From Rhodospirillales bacterium (GTDB taxonomy: Bacteria; Pseudomonadota; Alphaproteobacteria; Rhodospirillales; UBA2165), in contig JAJDXO010000049.1 in NCBI GenBank assembly GCA_022823235.1, positions 1-64,000 on the forward strand: DNA of 64,000 nucleotides, given 5' to 3'. Every line of letters starts with the position of its first letter. Within the stretch, counting starts at the first letter, position 1. The notes below the pieces were generated by a model. It saw only the letters and a list, made by a program, of their open reading frames with translations. It had not been told where the DNA came from and searched no databases. Of this stretch, positions 63,895-64,000 are shown one piece after another. Made by a program: the position numbers and the translations under genes.

Positions 63895-64000
63895 TCCCGG
63901 TAGCCCGGCGCCACTTCGTCCAACAGCCTGAGCATCGCCGGCCAGTCGTCCTGGCCGCGGCCCTTCTGGTGGGCCTCTTCCTGCTTCGCGGTCTTGCGGG
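63891..64000 (-). CDS. C-terminal part of a gene leaving the window
   Basis: A partial frame reads through the window edge and ends RKTAKQEEAHQKGRGQDDWP, then AMLRLLDEVAPGYRD, TAA at 63893-63891. The end resembles NAD-binding dehydrogenase C-terminal tails, but 35 residues are not enough to name it. It is convergent with the TSUP gene. Confidence 0.6.
   Translation of the reverse strand, partial: RKTAKQEEAHQKGRGQDDWPAMLRLLDEVAPGYRD

Overview
The window is high-GC DNA from an alphaproteobacterium, most likely a Rhodospirillales-like lineage. The evidence is the block pcm-tolC-popZ-like-valS, a sigma-32 factor, a glcB-type malate synthase G, a complete pspF/pspABC system, many small oxygenases, CoA-transferases and TSUP/EamA transporters, and dispersed GC-rich palindromic repeats between genes. 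No rRNA, phage or plasmid backbone is visible. The taxonomic statement is inference from gene content.

Layout. 0-6.4 kb: valS, a PopZ/DUF2497 protein, TolC and Pcm on the minus strand, then tRNA-Cys and tRNA-Asn with a promoter and a terminator. 6.5-11 kb: a secreted repeat protein, a NaChBac-type sodium channel, a BrnT/BrnA toxin-antitoxin pair, and a minus-strand run of MBL hydrolase, CBS protein, a SelW-like gene with an in-frame TGA, and a small membrane protein. 11.4-17.5 kb: gltB-gltD, followed by a 600-base non-coding stretch with DnaA-box-like sites. 18-31 kb: dienelactone hydrolase, CoA-transferase, a Gld-type ABC export operon, rpoH, a CoxG-like protein, a dehydrogenase, a TPP enzyme and an EamA exporter. 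31.6-34 kb: a protease-dead HtrA homologue paired with a polytopic membrane protein. 34.6-42.5 kb: an overlapping amidohydrolase/flavin-monooxygenase/HIT set, typA-osmC, chorismate mutase and a frameshifted TPR gene. 42.5-49 kb: a TetR-controlled oxidative cluster (PhyH dioxygenase, MetE-like protein, FAD monooxygenase) littered with gene-start remnants, then a MATE pump. 49-64 kb: a membrane-anchored Mrr-like nuclease, DksA-like protein, ChrA, cupin/PEP-mutase pair, DUF2161, ABM and RidA proteins, the psp locus with a sigma-54 promoter, a VOC dioxygenase, malate synthase G, an alpha/beta hydrolase between two direct repeats, and a TSUP permease.

The most unusual item is the gene at 8950-9186 (minus). 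It reads as a complete Rdx/SelW-family protein only if the in-frame TGA inserts selenocysteine at the second position of a CxxU redox motif. A short hairpin sits 16 nt after the TGA, and the gene is translationally coupled to a small membrane protein. It is easily missed because standard ORF calling stops at the TGA.

Other points of interest are the palindromes in front of tetR with the decayed MetE-like gene starts, the membrane-anchored nuclease, the REP/MITE-like elements (one inside a duplicated gene end), the pseudo-HtrA, and the DnaA-box cluster.
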